From NCBI GenBank assembly GCA_017547525.1, contig JAFYPL010000029.1, positions 1 through 55,877 on the forward strand: DNA of 55,877 nucleotides, in the 5' to 3' direction. The translations under genes were made by a program, and so were the position numbers. Origin of the DNA: Oscillospiraceae bacterium. Its GTDB lineage: Bacteria > Bacillota > Clostridia > Oscillospirales > Ruminococcaceae. Under the pieces are notes generated by a model. That model made no database searches. It was not told the DNA's origin and saw nothing but the letters and a program-made list of their open reading frames with translations. Of this stretch, positions 15,206 through 23,057 are shown in pieces (position 1 is the stretch's first letter; every line of letters begins with the position of its first letter).

Positions 15206-16012
15206 TTAATATTCTGTTGTCTGTGTATATTTTGGTGTTATGTTCATGCGGTAAAAGGCGGCTTCTGCGGCGGACATGTATGCGCTTAAAGCAACGCCTG
15301 CAACAAAACCTGCCATCATAAGCGGTACAATAAGGATAAGCGTAAAAATATTGCCACCACCCATAATATTGTTGGTTATTATTGAAGTAACAATGGCACT
15401 TGGTATACCTGCCAGCAGTCCCCAGCCCAAAAAGCTGAGTTTAAGTACGAAAAGGTCCATTTTTTTGCCATTCATCAGTTCTTTTGACATTGTGATGGCC
15501 TGAGATGCTGTCATACCTGGATTCTCTGCCATTATGTAAGGCGCCATGCTGTAGGCAAAGGACTTAACAATGCCTGGTATTACAAAAAGTAACGCCCACA
15601 GGAAAGTATAAAGCCCTGTAAGTAACTGAAGGCAAATGCCGTCAATAATACGACGTATCTGGGAAAACAAATCTTCAACTTGAGGATTGTTGTTATCTAT
15701 AAGGTTAAGATTAAATGTGCAGTATCCCATTCTGAAAGAACCACTAAGAATAAAATAGGCCAAAGATATTATCAATGCAAATCCTGTAAAAATTGCAACT
15801 ACATAACTTAAAACTGGAAGTATACCGCTGTTTCGAAAATATGCTAAAAACTGTTCAGAGGATATCTGATAATTCTGTTTAACGGTAATATCAAATCTGT
15901 CATAGCCAACACCGCTTACAATGCTTGCAATAAGAGAAACTATGATAGCTTTTGGCCAGTTGCCTTTAAGGGCATCAAGGGCGGTTTTTTTGTAATCAGG
16001 TGTGTAATGCAT
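15206..16012 (-). CDS. DUF975 family integral membrane protein
   Basis: 268 residues. The start YKKTALDALKGNWPKAIIVSLIASIVSG is typical of DUF975 (PF06161), followed by five or six membrane segments, and IPGIVKSFAYSMAPYIMAENPGMTASQAI is the conserved cytoplasmic motif. Function is unknown. Monocistronic, divergent from the GT2 gene. Confidence 0.82.
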   Translation of the reverse strand: MHYTPDYKKTALDALKGNWPKAIIVSLIASIVSGVGYDRFDITVKQNYQISSEQFLAYFRNSGILPVLSYVVAIFTGFALIISLAYFILSGSFRMGYCTFNLNLIDNNNPQVEDLFSQIRRIIDGICLQLLTGLYTFLWALLFVIPGIVKSFAYSMAPYIMAENPGMTASQAITMSKELMNGKKMDLFVLKLSFLGWGLLAGIPSAIVTSIITNNIMGGGNIFTLILIVPLMMAGFVAGVALSAYMSAAEAAFYRMNITPKYTQTTEY

Positions 16013-16132
16013 AGTATACTCCTTTCTCTTTTGCTATTAATACCATTGTAGCACAAAAAAATGGTGGTGCATATATGTAGGGGTAATGTTTCACACAAAT
16101 AACAAATTTACAGGTTGAATATGGGTATTTAG

Positions 16133-16161
16133 TTTACAAAAAAGTTTTGAAATGGTATCAT
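16133..16161 (+). promoter_or_regulatory. Promoter of the GT2-nrdG-dut operon
   Basis: TTTACA (16133-16138), 17-bp spacer ending TGG, TATCAT (16156-16161), an extended -10. Confidence 0.65.
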
Positions 16162-16182
16162 AATGTAATGAGGTGATATGCA

Positions 16183-17121
16183 ATGAAAAAGCTTATATCA
16201 GTAATAGTACCCTGCTATAACGAGCAGGAAGTGCTTAATATGTTTTATGACGAAATCACAAGAGTAGCAGGCGAAATGTCTGGCTACGACTTTGAATTTA
16301 TATTTGTAAATGATGGTTCAAGAGATAATACACTGGCTATCTGCAAAGAACTGGCTGCAAAAGATGAAAGAGTAAAATACATATCCTTTTCCCGTAACTT
16401 TGGCAAGGAAGCAGGTATTTTTGCCGGTTTTGAAAAAAGCAAAGGTGACCTTGTGTGCATGATGGACGCTGACCTGCAGGACCCACCTGCACTTCTGCCA
16501 GAAATGGTAAAGGCGATCGAGGAAGAAGGCTATGATTCTGTGGCAACACGCCGTGTTACAAGAAAAGGGGAGCCACCTATACGTTCTTTCTTTGCCAGAA
16601 TGTTCTATAAACTGATGAACAAAATCAGTAAAACAGAAATTGTGGACGGTGCACGTGACTACCGTCTGATGACACGCCAGTTTGTAAACAGCCTGATGGA
16701 ACTGCGCGAATATAACCGCTTTTCCAAAGGTCTTTTCGGCTGGGTAGGCTACAACACCAAATGGCTGGAATATGAAAATGTAGAACGTGCCGCTGGCGAA
16801 ACCAAATGGTCATTTTGGAAACTGCTGCTGTACAGTATTGAAGGTATTATGGCATTCTCCACAGTACCGCTGGCTATCAGTGCTGTAGCAGGTATTGTGT
16901 TCTGTCTGGTATCATTTGTGGCAATCCTGTTTATAATAGCTAAAACGCTTATGTTCGGCGATCCTGTCGCCGGCTGGCCTAGCACAGCCTGCCTTATCCT
17001 TTTTGTAGGCGGTGTACAGCTGTTCTGTCTGGGTATCGTAGGACAGTATCTGTCCAAAACATACCTGGAAATCAAAGGCAGACCTATTTATATCTGCAAA
17101 GAAACAAATATAGAGGACTGA
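16183..17121 (+). CDS. GT2 glycosyltransferase with two C-terminal membrane segments (GtrB/DPM1-like)
   Basis: 312 residues. SVIVPCYNEQEVL and FVNDGSRDNTL open the GT-A fold; MMDADLQDPP carries the DxD motif for divalent metal and nucleotide sugar. RKGEPPIRSFFARMFYKLMNKIS and DYRLMTR are typical of the polyprenyl-phosphate glycosyltransferase group (GtrB, ArnC, YkoT), which charges undecaprenyl or dolichyl phosphate with a sugar. Two hydrophobic segments at about residues 228-290 anchor it in the membrane. The sugar cannot be told. The stop is only four bases before nrdG. Confidence 0.88.
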   Translation: MKKLISVIVPCYNEQEVLNMFYDEITRVAGEMSGYDFEFIFVNDGSRDNTLAICKELAAKDERVKYISFSRNFGKEAGIFAGFEKSKGDLVCMMDADLQDPPALLPEMVKAIEEEGYDSVATRRVTRKGEPPIRSFFARMFYKLMNKISKTEIVDGARDYRLMTRQFVNSLMELREYNRFSKGLFGWVGYNTKWLEYENVERAAGETKWSFWKLLLYSIEGIMAFSTVPLAISAVAGIVFCLVSFVAILFIIAKTLMFGDPVAGWPSTACLILFVGGVQLFCLGIVGQYLSKTYLEIKGRPIYICKETNIED

Positions 17122-17125
17122 TAAT

Positions 17126-17632
17126 ATGAAATATGTACAGATGCGCCAGTTTGATGTGGCCAATGGTGTAGGTATACGCACCAGCCTCTTTACCAGTGGC
17201 TGTCACTTCCACTGCGAAAACTGTTTTAACGAAGAATACTGGCCTTTTGATTACGGCACCGACTACGATGATGCCGCCATGCAAAAGTTTATTGATATGG
17301 GTAAAAACCCTAATGTAACAGGCTATTCACTGCTGGGGGGTGAACCACTGGACCAGCTTATGGATGACATGATGCTGAAAACAGTACAGGAAATTAAAAA
17401 GCAGACTGGTAAAACCATTTGGATGTGGACCGGATTCACTTTTGAAACCCTTAATGCAAAGCAGAAAGAAATTGTAAAATACGTAGATGTTCTTGTGGAT
17501 GGCCAGTTTGTCAACGAAAAGAAAAATCTGACACTGCTTTTCCGTGGCAGTGAAAACCAGAGAATCATCGACGTTCAGAAAACACTGGCTGCCGGTGAAA
17601 TTATTCCTTGGGAGAGAGAAAATGGATATTAG
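17126..17632 (+). CDS. nrdG: Anaerobic ribonucleotide reductase activating protein
   Basis: 168 residues, radical SAM enzyme that forms the glycyl radical on Nrd[14 protein letters not shown] gives the CxxxCxxC motif that binds the [4Fe-4S] cluster, with [13 protein letters not shown] as the GGEP SAM motif. Family length is about 155-180. It sits between a glycosyltransferase and dut rather than next to nrdD; its last 11 bases overlap dut. Confidence 0.95.
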   Translation: MKYVQMRQFDVANGVGIRTSLFTSGCHFHCENCFNEEYWPFDYGTDYDDAAMQKFIDMGKNPNVTGYSLLGGEPLDQLMDDMMLKTVQEIKKQTGKTIWMWTGFTFETLNAKQKEIVKYVDVLVDGQFVNEKKNLTLLFRGSENQRIIDVQKTLAAGEIIPWERENGY

Positions 17633-18050
17633 AATCAAATATTTCAATGAAAATATAGACAAAATTGCACCTATTTCAAAAGGTGACTGGGTGGACCTGC
17701 GTGCTGCAGCTACTGTAGAAATGAAAGCAGGGGAATTCAAACTGATTCCACTGGGTATTGCCATGCAGCTGCCAGCCGGTTACGAAGCACATGTATGCCC
17801 ACGTTCATCCACCTTTAAAAATTTTGGTGTGATACAGACAAACTCTATGGGTATCATAGATAACTCATACTGTGGCGATAACGACCAGTGGTTCTTCCCG
17901 GCTTTCGCTATGAGAGATACAGTTATTAATGAAAATGACCGTATCTGTCAGTTCCGTATTATGGAAATCCAGCCACGGCTGAATTTCGTTACAGTGGAAA
18001 CATTGGGCAACGCAGATCGCGGCGGCCATGGTTCAACAGGTGTCAAATAA
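17622..18050 (+). CDS. dut: dUTP diphosphatase family protein
   Basis: 142 residues. Hydrolyses dUTP to dUMP and pyrophosphate, protecting DNA and feeding dTMP synthesis. All five trimeric dUTPase motifs are recognisable: [39 protein letters not shown] and the P-loop-like RGGHGSTGV. Motif 1 has Arg-Ala in place of the common AGxDL arrangement, so dCTP deaminase-like activity is a remote alternative. ATG 17,622 lies inside the end of nrdG, which implies coupled translation and links both to dNTP supply. Confidence 0.88.
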   Translation: MDIRIKYFNENIDKIAPISKGDWVDLRAAATVEMKAGEFKLIPLGIAMQLPAGYEAHVCPRSSTFKNFGVIQTNSMGIIDNSYCGDNDQWFFPAFAMRDTVINENDRICQFRIMEIQPRLNFVTVETLGNADRGGHGSTGVK

Positions 18051-18056
18051 AAATAA

Positions 18057-18083
18057 AAAGACAGGGTATTAACCCTGTCTTTA
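18057..18083. terminator. Bidirectional terminator
   Basis: AAAGACAGGGT-ATTA-ACCCTGTCTTT between convergent dut and the 18,086 gene. Confidence 0.82.
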
Positions 18084-18085
18084 TT

Positions 18086-18625
18086 TTATTTTCCGAAAAT
18101 TTTTGGTCTTAACCTGTAGATATACACTATCAGCATTGTTGCAGCGGCTTTGTCGTAAAGAATAAAAAGGGCATTGAACATCACCATAAGAATTACAATA
18201 AAACCAATGCCGTAAACTGAAAACTCCTCCACCAGCATAGCTACCGGGAAAACAAACAGCAGAATGCCATAGCTTATGATAATACCAGTGTTTACATATA
18301 TCAGCTTCAGTATGATACGCAAGGTTTTGCTTTTGATTTTATCTACAGTGAATTTTATAACTGTGTAAAAACCAAAAACAAAAATAAACATAAATACCAT
18401 TTCCTGTTCAGGCACCAACATGACAGCCAGGAAAGAAACGGCCAGATAAAGGGTAAATGCTGTTTTTTGACCATATTCGTGTACTATCGGTAACAGACAG
18501 CAGGCGGCTATTGCCGGGCAGGCATAGGTGGCAAAAGGAAACAGGAAGCCTAAAAAGAGTATTGTTATGATAAGTGCCCCCATAATACCACAAAGGGCTA
18601 TTTTCATTGTATTATTCTTACGCAT
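18086..18625 (-). CDS. Uncharacterised multi-pass membrane protein
   Basis: 179 residues with five or six hydrophobic segments. The N-terminal stretch ALCGIMGALIITILFLGFL then FPFATYACPAIAACCLLPIV resembles a family common in Clostridia without assigned function; the overall size and layout recall ECF S components, but no substrate motif is visible. ATG 18,625 is preferred because AGGAG lies five bases upstream; a TTG 15 bases earlier would overlap that site. Confidence 0.65.
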   Translation of the reverse strand: MRKNNTMKIALCGIMGALIITILFLGFLFPFATYACPAIAACCLLPIVHEYGQKTAFTLYLAVSFLAVMLVPEQEMVFMFIFVFGFYTVIKFTVDKIKSKTLRIILKLIYVNTGIIISYGILLFVFPVAMLVEEFSVYGIGFIVILMVMFNALFILYDKAAATMLIVYIYRLRPKIFGK

Positions 18626-18668
18626 TTTTCTCCTATTCAAAAGAGGTATTCGTGATTTCGATACAGTC

Positions 18669-18697
18669 CGACATATATAAGTATTGTAATTATGTCG
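18669..18697. promoter_or_regulatory. Inverted repeat in a divergent intergenic region
   Basis: CGACATA (18669-18675) and TATGTCG (18691-18697) form 7-bp arms around a 15-bp AT-rich spacer, between the divergent membrane protein and nucleoside hydrolase genes. Candidate operator; no family recognised. Confidence 0.35.
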
Positions 18698-18786
18698 ATA
18701 TATTCTCTTTTAATTCTGTAAAAGATATGTTACAATAAAAAAAGATAAATTGCAACTTAATTAAACTTATATACTGGGAGGAAAAC

Positions 18787-19749
18787 ATGAGCAAAATTCC
18801 TGTTATGATTGACTGCGACCCTGGCAAAGATGATTCCATTGCTATCATTATGCTTGCAGGTTCCGGCAAAGTAGACATCAAAGCTATTACCACAACCCAC
18901 GGCAACGTAGGTCTGGAAGGCACAACAAGAAATGCCCTTGCCCTGAAAGACTACCTTGGTCTGGACTGTGTTGTGGCTAAAGGTGCGGCAAAACCTATGA
19001 TTGTACCACTTAAAGACGCAAGCACAGTGCATGGTCTTAATGGTCTGGGCGACTATGAACTGCCACCAGCTGTTTCTGTGCCTGAAAAGGACGCCGCATG
19101 GGATGTTATGTACCGCCTGGCAAAAGAATCCAATGGTGAAATGGTGCTGGTTGTTCTTGGCCCTATGACAAATGCCGCACTGACAATTCTCAAATACCCA
19201 GATTTCAAAAACTATGTTAAAGGCATCTATATGATGGGCGGCAGCCGCAACTGGGGCAATCATTCACAGAATGCTGAATTCAACATCTGGGGCGACCCAC
19301 ACGCTTGTCAGGTTGTGCTGTCCAGTGGTATTCCTATCACAATGGCTGATATGGCTTTCGGCGGCCAGAACGGCTTTACAGGTGAAGAAATAACAGAAAT
19401 GTACTCCCACGCCAAAAAACTGAAACCAATGCTGACACAGTTCCAGGAACACGACAAAATCTGGCTTAAAAGCGAACGGGACCGCCTTGGTAAAGAGTTT
19501 AACTACGATACAGAAATTACAACTATCTACGATTCTACAGCCGCTATCGCACTGCTGGAAGATGGTGAAAGCCTTGTAACAGAAGAATACTATGTAGTAT
19601 GTGAAACACAGGGTACAGAGACAGAAGGTCAGACAATATTTGACTACAAAGGTCAGTACGGCAAAGCACCAAACGTGCGCCTGACTATCAGCGTTGACAG
19701 AGAAAGATATAAAGATGCTTTCCGCAAAGCATTTGCACATTTTGAATAA
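18787..19749 (+). CDS. Nucleoside hydrolase
   Basis: 320 residues, IUNH fold. DCDPGKDD at residues 9-16 is the Ca2+ site, TVHGLNGLGD the VHGxxGLG loop, NAEFNIWGDPHA the substrate Asn and DP motif; the C-terminal HDA Asp ligand appears as YDSTAAIALL, so Asp is kept but the preceding His is not. Cleaves ribonucleosides to base and ribose. It forms a two-gene unit with the paralogue 13 bases downstream. ATG follows GGGAGGAAAAC. Confidence 0.9.
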   Translation: MSKIPVMIDCDPGKDDSIAIIMLAGSGKVDIKAITTTHGNVGLEGTTRNALALKDYLGLDCVVAKGAAKPMIVPLKDASTVHGLNGLGDYELPPAVSVPEKDAAWDVMYRLAKESNGEMVLVVLGPMTNAALTILKYPDFKNYVKGIYMMGGSRNWGNHSQNAEFNIWGDPHACQVVLSSGIPITMADMAFGGQNGFTGEEITEMYSHAKKLKPMLTQFQEHDKIWLKSERDRLGKEFNYDTEITTIYDSTAAIALLEDGESLVTEEYYVVCETQGTETEGQTIFDYKGQYGKAPNVRLTISVDRERYKDAFRKAFAHFE

Positions 19750-19762
19750 GGAGGACGGGTTA

Positions 19763-20719
19763 ATGGAAAAAATTAAAATTATTATGGACCTTGACGTAGG
19801 TCTGGACGATGCCATTGCCATGTGCCTTGCCCTTGGTAATGAAAGATTTGATGTCCTTGGTTTTACAACTACATACGGCAACCGCCACGTAGATGTAACC
19901 ACAAAAAATACACTTAAAATTCTTGAACTGCTTGGCCGTACAGATATTCCTGTTGCACGCGGCAGTGTAAGACCAATTGTTGCACCATACGACCCACCAT
20001 ACAAAAGCATTGTACATGGTCATGACGGTCTGGGCGACAGCGCAAACCCACTGCCAGAACCAACAATAAAAGAAATTGATATTTCAGCTGTTGAATTTAT
20101 GGCACGCACCCTGCGTGAAAGCGAAGAACCAATTACAATTGTGGCTGTAGGTCCGCTGACAAACGTGGCTACACTTATTATGACTCACCCGGAACTTATG
20201 CCAAAAGTCAAAGAACTGGCCATCATGGGCGGTTCCACACTTAAAGGCAACAGAAACCCGGTTGCTGAAGCCAACATTGTAATGGACCCGGAAGCAGCAC
20301 ATATCGTGTTCAAAAGCGGTCTTAAAATTAAAATGGCCGGCCTTGATGCCACATGGAAAGGCTATATCGGTTTTGACGAAATTGAAGAATTCGGCAATAC
20401 AAACTGGCTGACAAAAACAATTTACGATATGCTGGGCATTTACATTGAACATTACCGTGACAGAATTAAAAACCCTGGTCTTGCAATGCACGACAGCCTG
20501 CCACTGGCATGGCTGCTTAACCCAGAACTGGTTGAAAGCGAAGATTTGTATGTAACAGTTGACATCAACGGCCGTTATACATATGGTATGACAGTAACTG
20601 ATGTTAACAGAATTCTTAACGAAAAACCAACTGCACAGGTTGCTCTGGGTGTAAAACGTGAAGAATTTATTCAGCTTATCAAAGATGCTATGGCAAAACT
20701 GGCAGCTGAAAAGAAATAA
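19763..20719 (+). CDS. Nucleoside hydrolase paralogue with altered signature
   Basis: 318 residues. The N-terminal signature reads DLDVGLDD instead of DxDPGxDD: the three Asp ligands stay but the Pro is Val. IVHGHDGLGD is canonical, AEANIVMDPEAA replaces the usual FNxWxDP (Asn kept, aromatic lost), and AMHDSLPLAWLL provides the C-terminal His-Asp. This suggests an active enzyme with a different substrate preference from its neighbour, which is inference. ATG 19,763 has AAGGAGG; an upstream in-frame start (19,694) lies inside the previous gene and lacks homology. Confidence 0.88.
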   Translation: MEKIKIIMDLDVGLDDAIAMCLALGNERFDVLGFTTTYGNRHVDVTTKNTLKILELLGRTDIPVARGSVRPIVAPYDPPYKSIVHGHDGLGDSANPLPEPTIKEIDISAVEFMARTLRESEEPITIVAVGPLTNVATLIMTHPELMPKVKELAIMGGSTLKGNRNPVAEANIVMDPEAAHIVFKSGLKIKMAGLDATWKGYIGFDEIEEFGNTNWLTKTIYDMLGIYIEHYRDRIKNPGLAMHDSLPLAWLLNPELVESEDLYVTVDINGRYTYGMTVTDVNRILNEKPTAQVALGVKREEFIQLIKDAMAKLAAEKK

Positions 20720-20731
20720 TTGAAAACAATC

Positions 20732-20756
20732 ACAGCCGTCATTAACTGACGGCTGT
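20732..20756 (+). terminator. Hairpin between nucleoside hydrolase and rmuC
   Basis: ACAGCCGTCA-TTAAC-TGACGGCTGT is a strong stem, but on the plus strand it is followed by AAAATTTAAG rather than a clean U-tract, so it may be a partial terminator or an mRNA end protector. Confidence 0.45.
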
Positions 20757-20782
20757 AAAATTTAAGGGGAAGAAAATATTTT

Positions 20783-22105
20783 ATGGCTTATTCCGAATAT
20801 ATAATAACAGGTCTTCTTGTACTGTCGGTGTTACTGAATATCATCGTATTGCTGAAAATCGGCCGAAAAAGTGATATCTCTGCCAGAATAGATAAACTGG
20901 AAAAAGATCTGTATGATTATTCTGATAAAAATTCGAAAGATACTCTGGACTTTGTGGGCAGACAGATGGAGTCATCCGCGCGAAGTGCCAAGGCAACCCA
21001 GGAAGCTCTTGCACAGATGGAAGCCCTGCGCTTTTCAGATTTTTCACAGCGCACAAACGAAACGCTGGAAACAATGCGAAAAACTTTCAGTAACAATACA
21101 GAACAGCTGGACCGTCGCTTTGAGTTTTTCCAGAAACAAAGTAACCGTCAGATGGATATAATTCGCCAGACTCTGGATAAGCAAATGAAAGATATGCAGG
21201 AGTCCAACGAGAAAAAACTGGAAGAAATGCGACGGACAGTGGACGAAAAACTGCAAAAAACACTGGAAGACCGCATAAGCCAAAGCTTTAAAATGGTTAG
21301 CGAAAGACTGGAACAGGTTTACGCTTCGCTGGGGGAAATGCAGAAAGTAGGTGCCGGTGTAGATGATCTGAAACGTGTGCTTTCCAATGTAAAGACACGT
21401 GGCATTTTGGGAGAAGTACAATTAGGTGCTATACTGGAAGAAATTCTGTCTCCGGAACAGTATGAAAGTAATATTGCTACTAAAAAAGGCTCTGCGGACA
21501 GGGTTGAGTTTGCAGTAAAACTGCCGGGGGATGATGAAAAACCGGTGTATCTGCCTGTGGATGCAAAATTTCCGCTGGATGCTTATCAGAAACTTCTGGA
21601 TGCTTATGACAGCGCAGACTCCACACAGGTTCAGCAGGCAGTGAAAGAACTGCGTACCAGAATAAAGGGTTTTGCCAGAGATATACGTACTAAATATATC
21701 GATGTGCCAAACACCACCGAATTTGCGATTATGTTTCTGCCGGTAGAGGGACTTTATGCTGAGGTAGTACGCTATGGCATGGTGGAAGAACTGCAGAAAG
21801 AAAAAATAAATATTGCCGGACCTACTACTATGGCAGCCCTTCTTAACAGCCTGCAGATGGGATTCCGCACACTGGCGATACAGAAAAATTCCACACAGGT
21901 ATGGAAAGTGCTGGGTGAAGTAAAAACCGAATTTGAAAAATTTGAAAAAGTGCTGGACAAAGCCCACGACAAAATGCTGGCCGCCAGCCGAGAGCTGGAC
22001 GATCTGGTAGGTGTACGCACTCGTGCTATTAACCGAAAACTGCGTGATGTAAGCGAATATGCATTGCCACAAACAGAAAATGTAAATATTTCTGAAAAAA
22101 TGTAA
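20783..22105 (+). CDS. rmuC: DNA recombination protein RmuC
   Basis: 440 residues. An N-terminal membrane anchor (residues 7-27), then a long coiled coil to about residue 190 rich in Q, K and E, then the RmuC nuclease-like domain: TRGILGEVQLGAILEEIL, VYLPVDAKFPLDAYQKL, TEFAIMFLPVEGLYAEV and AGPTTMAALLNSLQMGFRTL are family signatures. Proposed to limit rearrangements during recombination. Placed right before tRNA-Leu. Confidence 0.92.
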   Translation: MAYSEYIITGLLVLSVLLNIIVLLKIGRKSDISARIDKLEKDLYDYSDKNSKDTLDFVGRQMESSARSAKATQEALAQMEALRFSDFSQRTNETLETMRKTFSNNTEQLDRRFEFFQKQSNRQMDIIRQTLDKQMKDMQESNEKKLEEMRRTVDEKLQKTLEDRISQSFKMVSERLEQVYASLGEMQKVGAGVDDLKRVLSNVKTRGILGEVQLGAILEEILSPEQYESNIATKKGSADRVEFAVKLPGDDEKPVYLPVDAKFPLDAYQKLLDAYDSADSTQVQQAVKELRTRIKGFARDIRTKYIDVPNTTEFAIMFLPVEGLYAEVVRYGMVEELQKEKINIAGPTTMAALLNSLQMGFRTLAIQKNSTQVWKVLGEVKTEFEKFEKVLDKAHDKMLAASRELDDLVGVRTRAINRKLRDVSEYALPQTENVNISEKM

Positions 22106-22113
22106 AAAATCTG

Positions 22114-22142
22114 TTGACAAACTGAAATTATGGTGATATAAT
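22114..22142 (+). promoter_or_regulatory. Promoter of tRNA-Leu
   Basis: TTGACA (22114-22119), 17-bp spacer ending TGA, TATAAT (22137-22142). Perfect hexamers, as expected for a tRNA gene; it starts nine bases after the rmuC stop. Confidence 0.85.
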
Positions 22143-22173
22143 AACTCTTGCACTGATGAGGTGCAAGTGATTC

Positions 22174-22260
22174 GCGGATGTGGTGGAATCGGCAGACACG
22201 CCAGCTTGAGGGGCTGGTGGTAGCAATATCGTGCAAGTTCAAGTCTTGTCATCCGCACCA
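22174..22260 (+). tRNA. tRNA-Leu (GAG)
   Basis: 87 nt with encoded CCA. Acceptor GCGGATG pairs with CATCCGC; the anticodon stem CCAGC/GCTGG encloses TTGAGGG, giving anticodon GAG; a long variable arm follows as in class II tRNAs; the T stem-loop GCAAG-TTCAAGT-CTTGT is intact. Confidence 0.95.
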
Positions 22261-22287
22261 AAGACCAGCTGAAAGGCTGGTCTTTTT
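22260..22287 (+). terminator. First terminator after tRNA-Leu
   Basis: AAGACCAGC-TGAAAG-GCTGGTCTTTTT directly after the CCA end. Confidence 0.85.
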
Positions 22288-22302
22288 ATTTATTTGTATC
22301 AT

Positions 22303-22338
22303 AACGGCTGACCGAAAGGTTGGCCGTTATTTTTTTTG
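22303..22338 (+). terminator. Second terminator after tRNA-Leu
   Basis: AACGGCTGACC pairs imperfectly with GGTTGGCCGTT and is followed by eight T. It backs up the first hairpin 20 bases upstream. Confidence 0.8.
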
Positions 22339-22471
22339 CAAAATTTATTTTTTATATGCCAGGTAATTAATTACGCATATTGCGCCAGATTGAAAATATT
22401 TGTTACAGCCATCAGTTTTTATATGGTTCCAATAATACAGTTAAAAGATATGTAAAATTTAATCCTACCCG

Positions 22472-22500
22472 TTGACGGGGGTTTGCTGCGGGGATATAAT
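22472..22500 (+). promoter_or_regulatory. Promoter of the hydrogenase operon
   Basis: TTGACG (22472-22477), 17-bp spacer, TATAAT (22495-22500), 50 bases before the first ferredoxin gene. The rest of 22,340-22,550 shows no gene or clear operator. Confidence 0.8.
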
Positions 22501-22550
22501 AGAAAATATGGTATCGATATAAAAAAATTGATTTAAATAAAGGAGCATTT

Positions 22551-22796
22551 ATGAAAGTTACAGTATGTATTGGCAGTTCCTGCCATATAAAAGGTTCCCG
22601 TCAGGTTGTTACACAGCTGCAGCGGCTTATTACACAGCACAATCTGGAAGAAAAGGTTACTCTGGGCGGCACATTCTGTATGGGTCAGTGTCAGAAAAGC
22701 GTTTGCGTTACTGTAGATGATGCTTTCCATTCTGTTTCACCAGAAACTGTGGAAGAATTTTTTACAAACCACATTTTTGCAAAAGTACGGGGGTAA
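22551..22796 (+). CDS. Thioredoxin-like [2Fe-2S] ferredoxin
   Basis: 81 residues. VCIGSSCHIKGS (Cys 6 and 11) and GGTFCMGQCQKSV (Cys 43 and 47) give the Cx4C...Cx3C pattern of the NuoE/HydC-type [2Fe-2S] domain. Likely carries electrons to or from the hydrogenase proteins downstream. AAGGAG precedes the ATG. First gene of a five-gene operon. Confidence 0.85.
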   Translation: MKVTVCIGSSCHIKGSRQVVTQLQRLITQHNLEEKVTLGGTFCMGQCQKSVCVTVDDAFHSVSPETVEEFFTNHIFAKVRG

Positions 22797-22799
22797 AAC

Positions 22800-23051
22800 A
22801 TGGTTATTCAGGTGTGCGTAGGTTCTTCCTGCCATCTTAAAGGTTCACAGCTTATTGTGGAACTTCTGCAAAAGGCAATCCGGGCAAATGGTCTGGAAAA
22901 TGAAATTACCCTTGTGGGTACTTTGTGTGTTGGCAAATGCAACCGTGTAGGTGTTTCTGTACAGGTTGATGACGATATTTTTGCCGGCATCACAGCCGAA
23001 AATTTTGGCGACTTTTTTGCCGAAAATATTCTTAAAAAACTGCGAGGTTAA
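22800..23051 (+). CDS. Thioredoxin-like [2Fe-2S] ferredoxin, second copy
   Basis: 83 residues, a paralogue of the preceding gene: VCVGSSCHLKGSQ and GTLCVGKCNRVG keep the four cysteines. The gap is three bases. Two such domains side by side, each on its own chain, suggest a two-step electron relay or a heterodimer. Confidence 0.85.
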   Translation: MVIQVCVGSSCHLKGSQLIVELLQKAIRANGLENEITLVGTLCVGKCNRVGVSVQVDDDIFAGITAENFGDFFAENILKKLRG

Positions 23052-23057
23052 AAGCAA

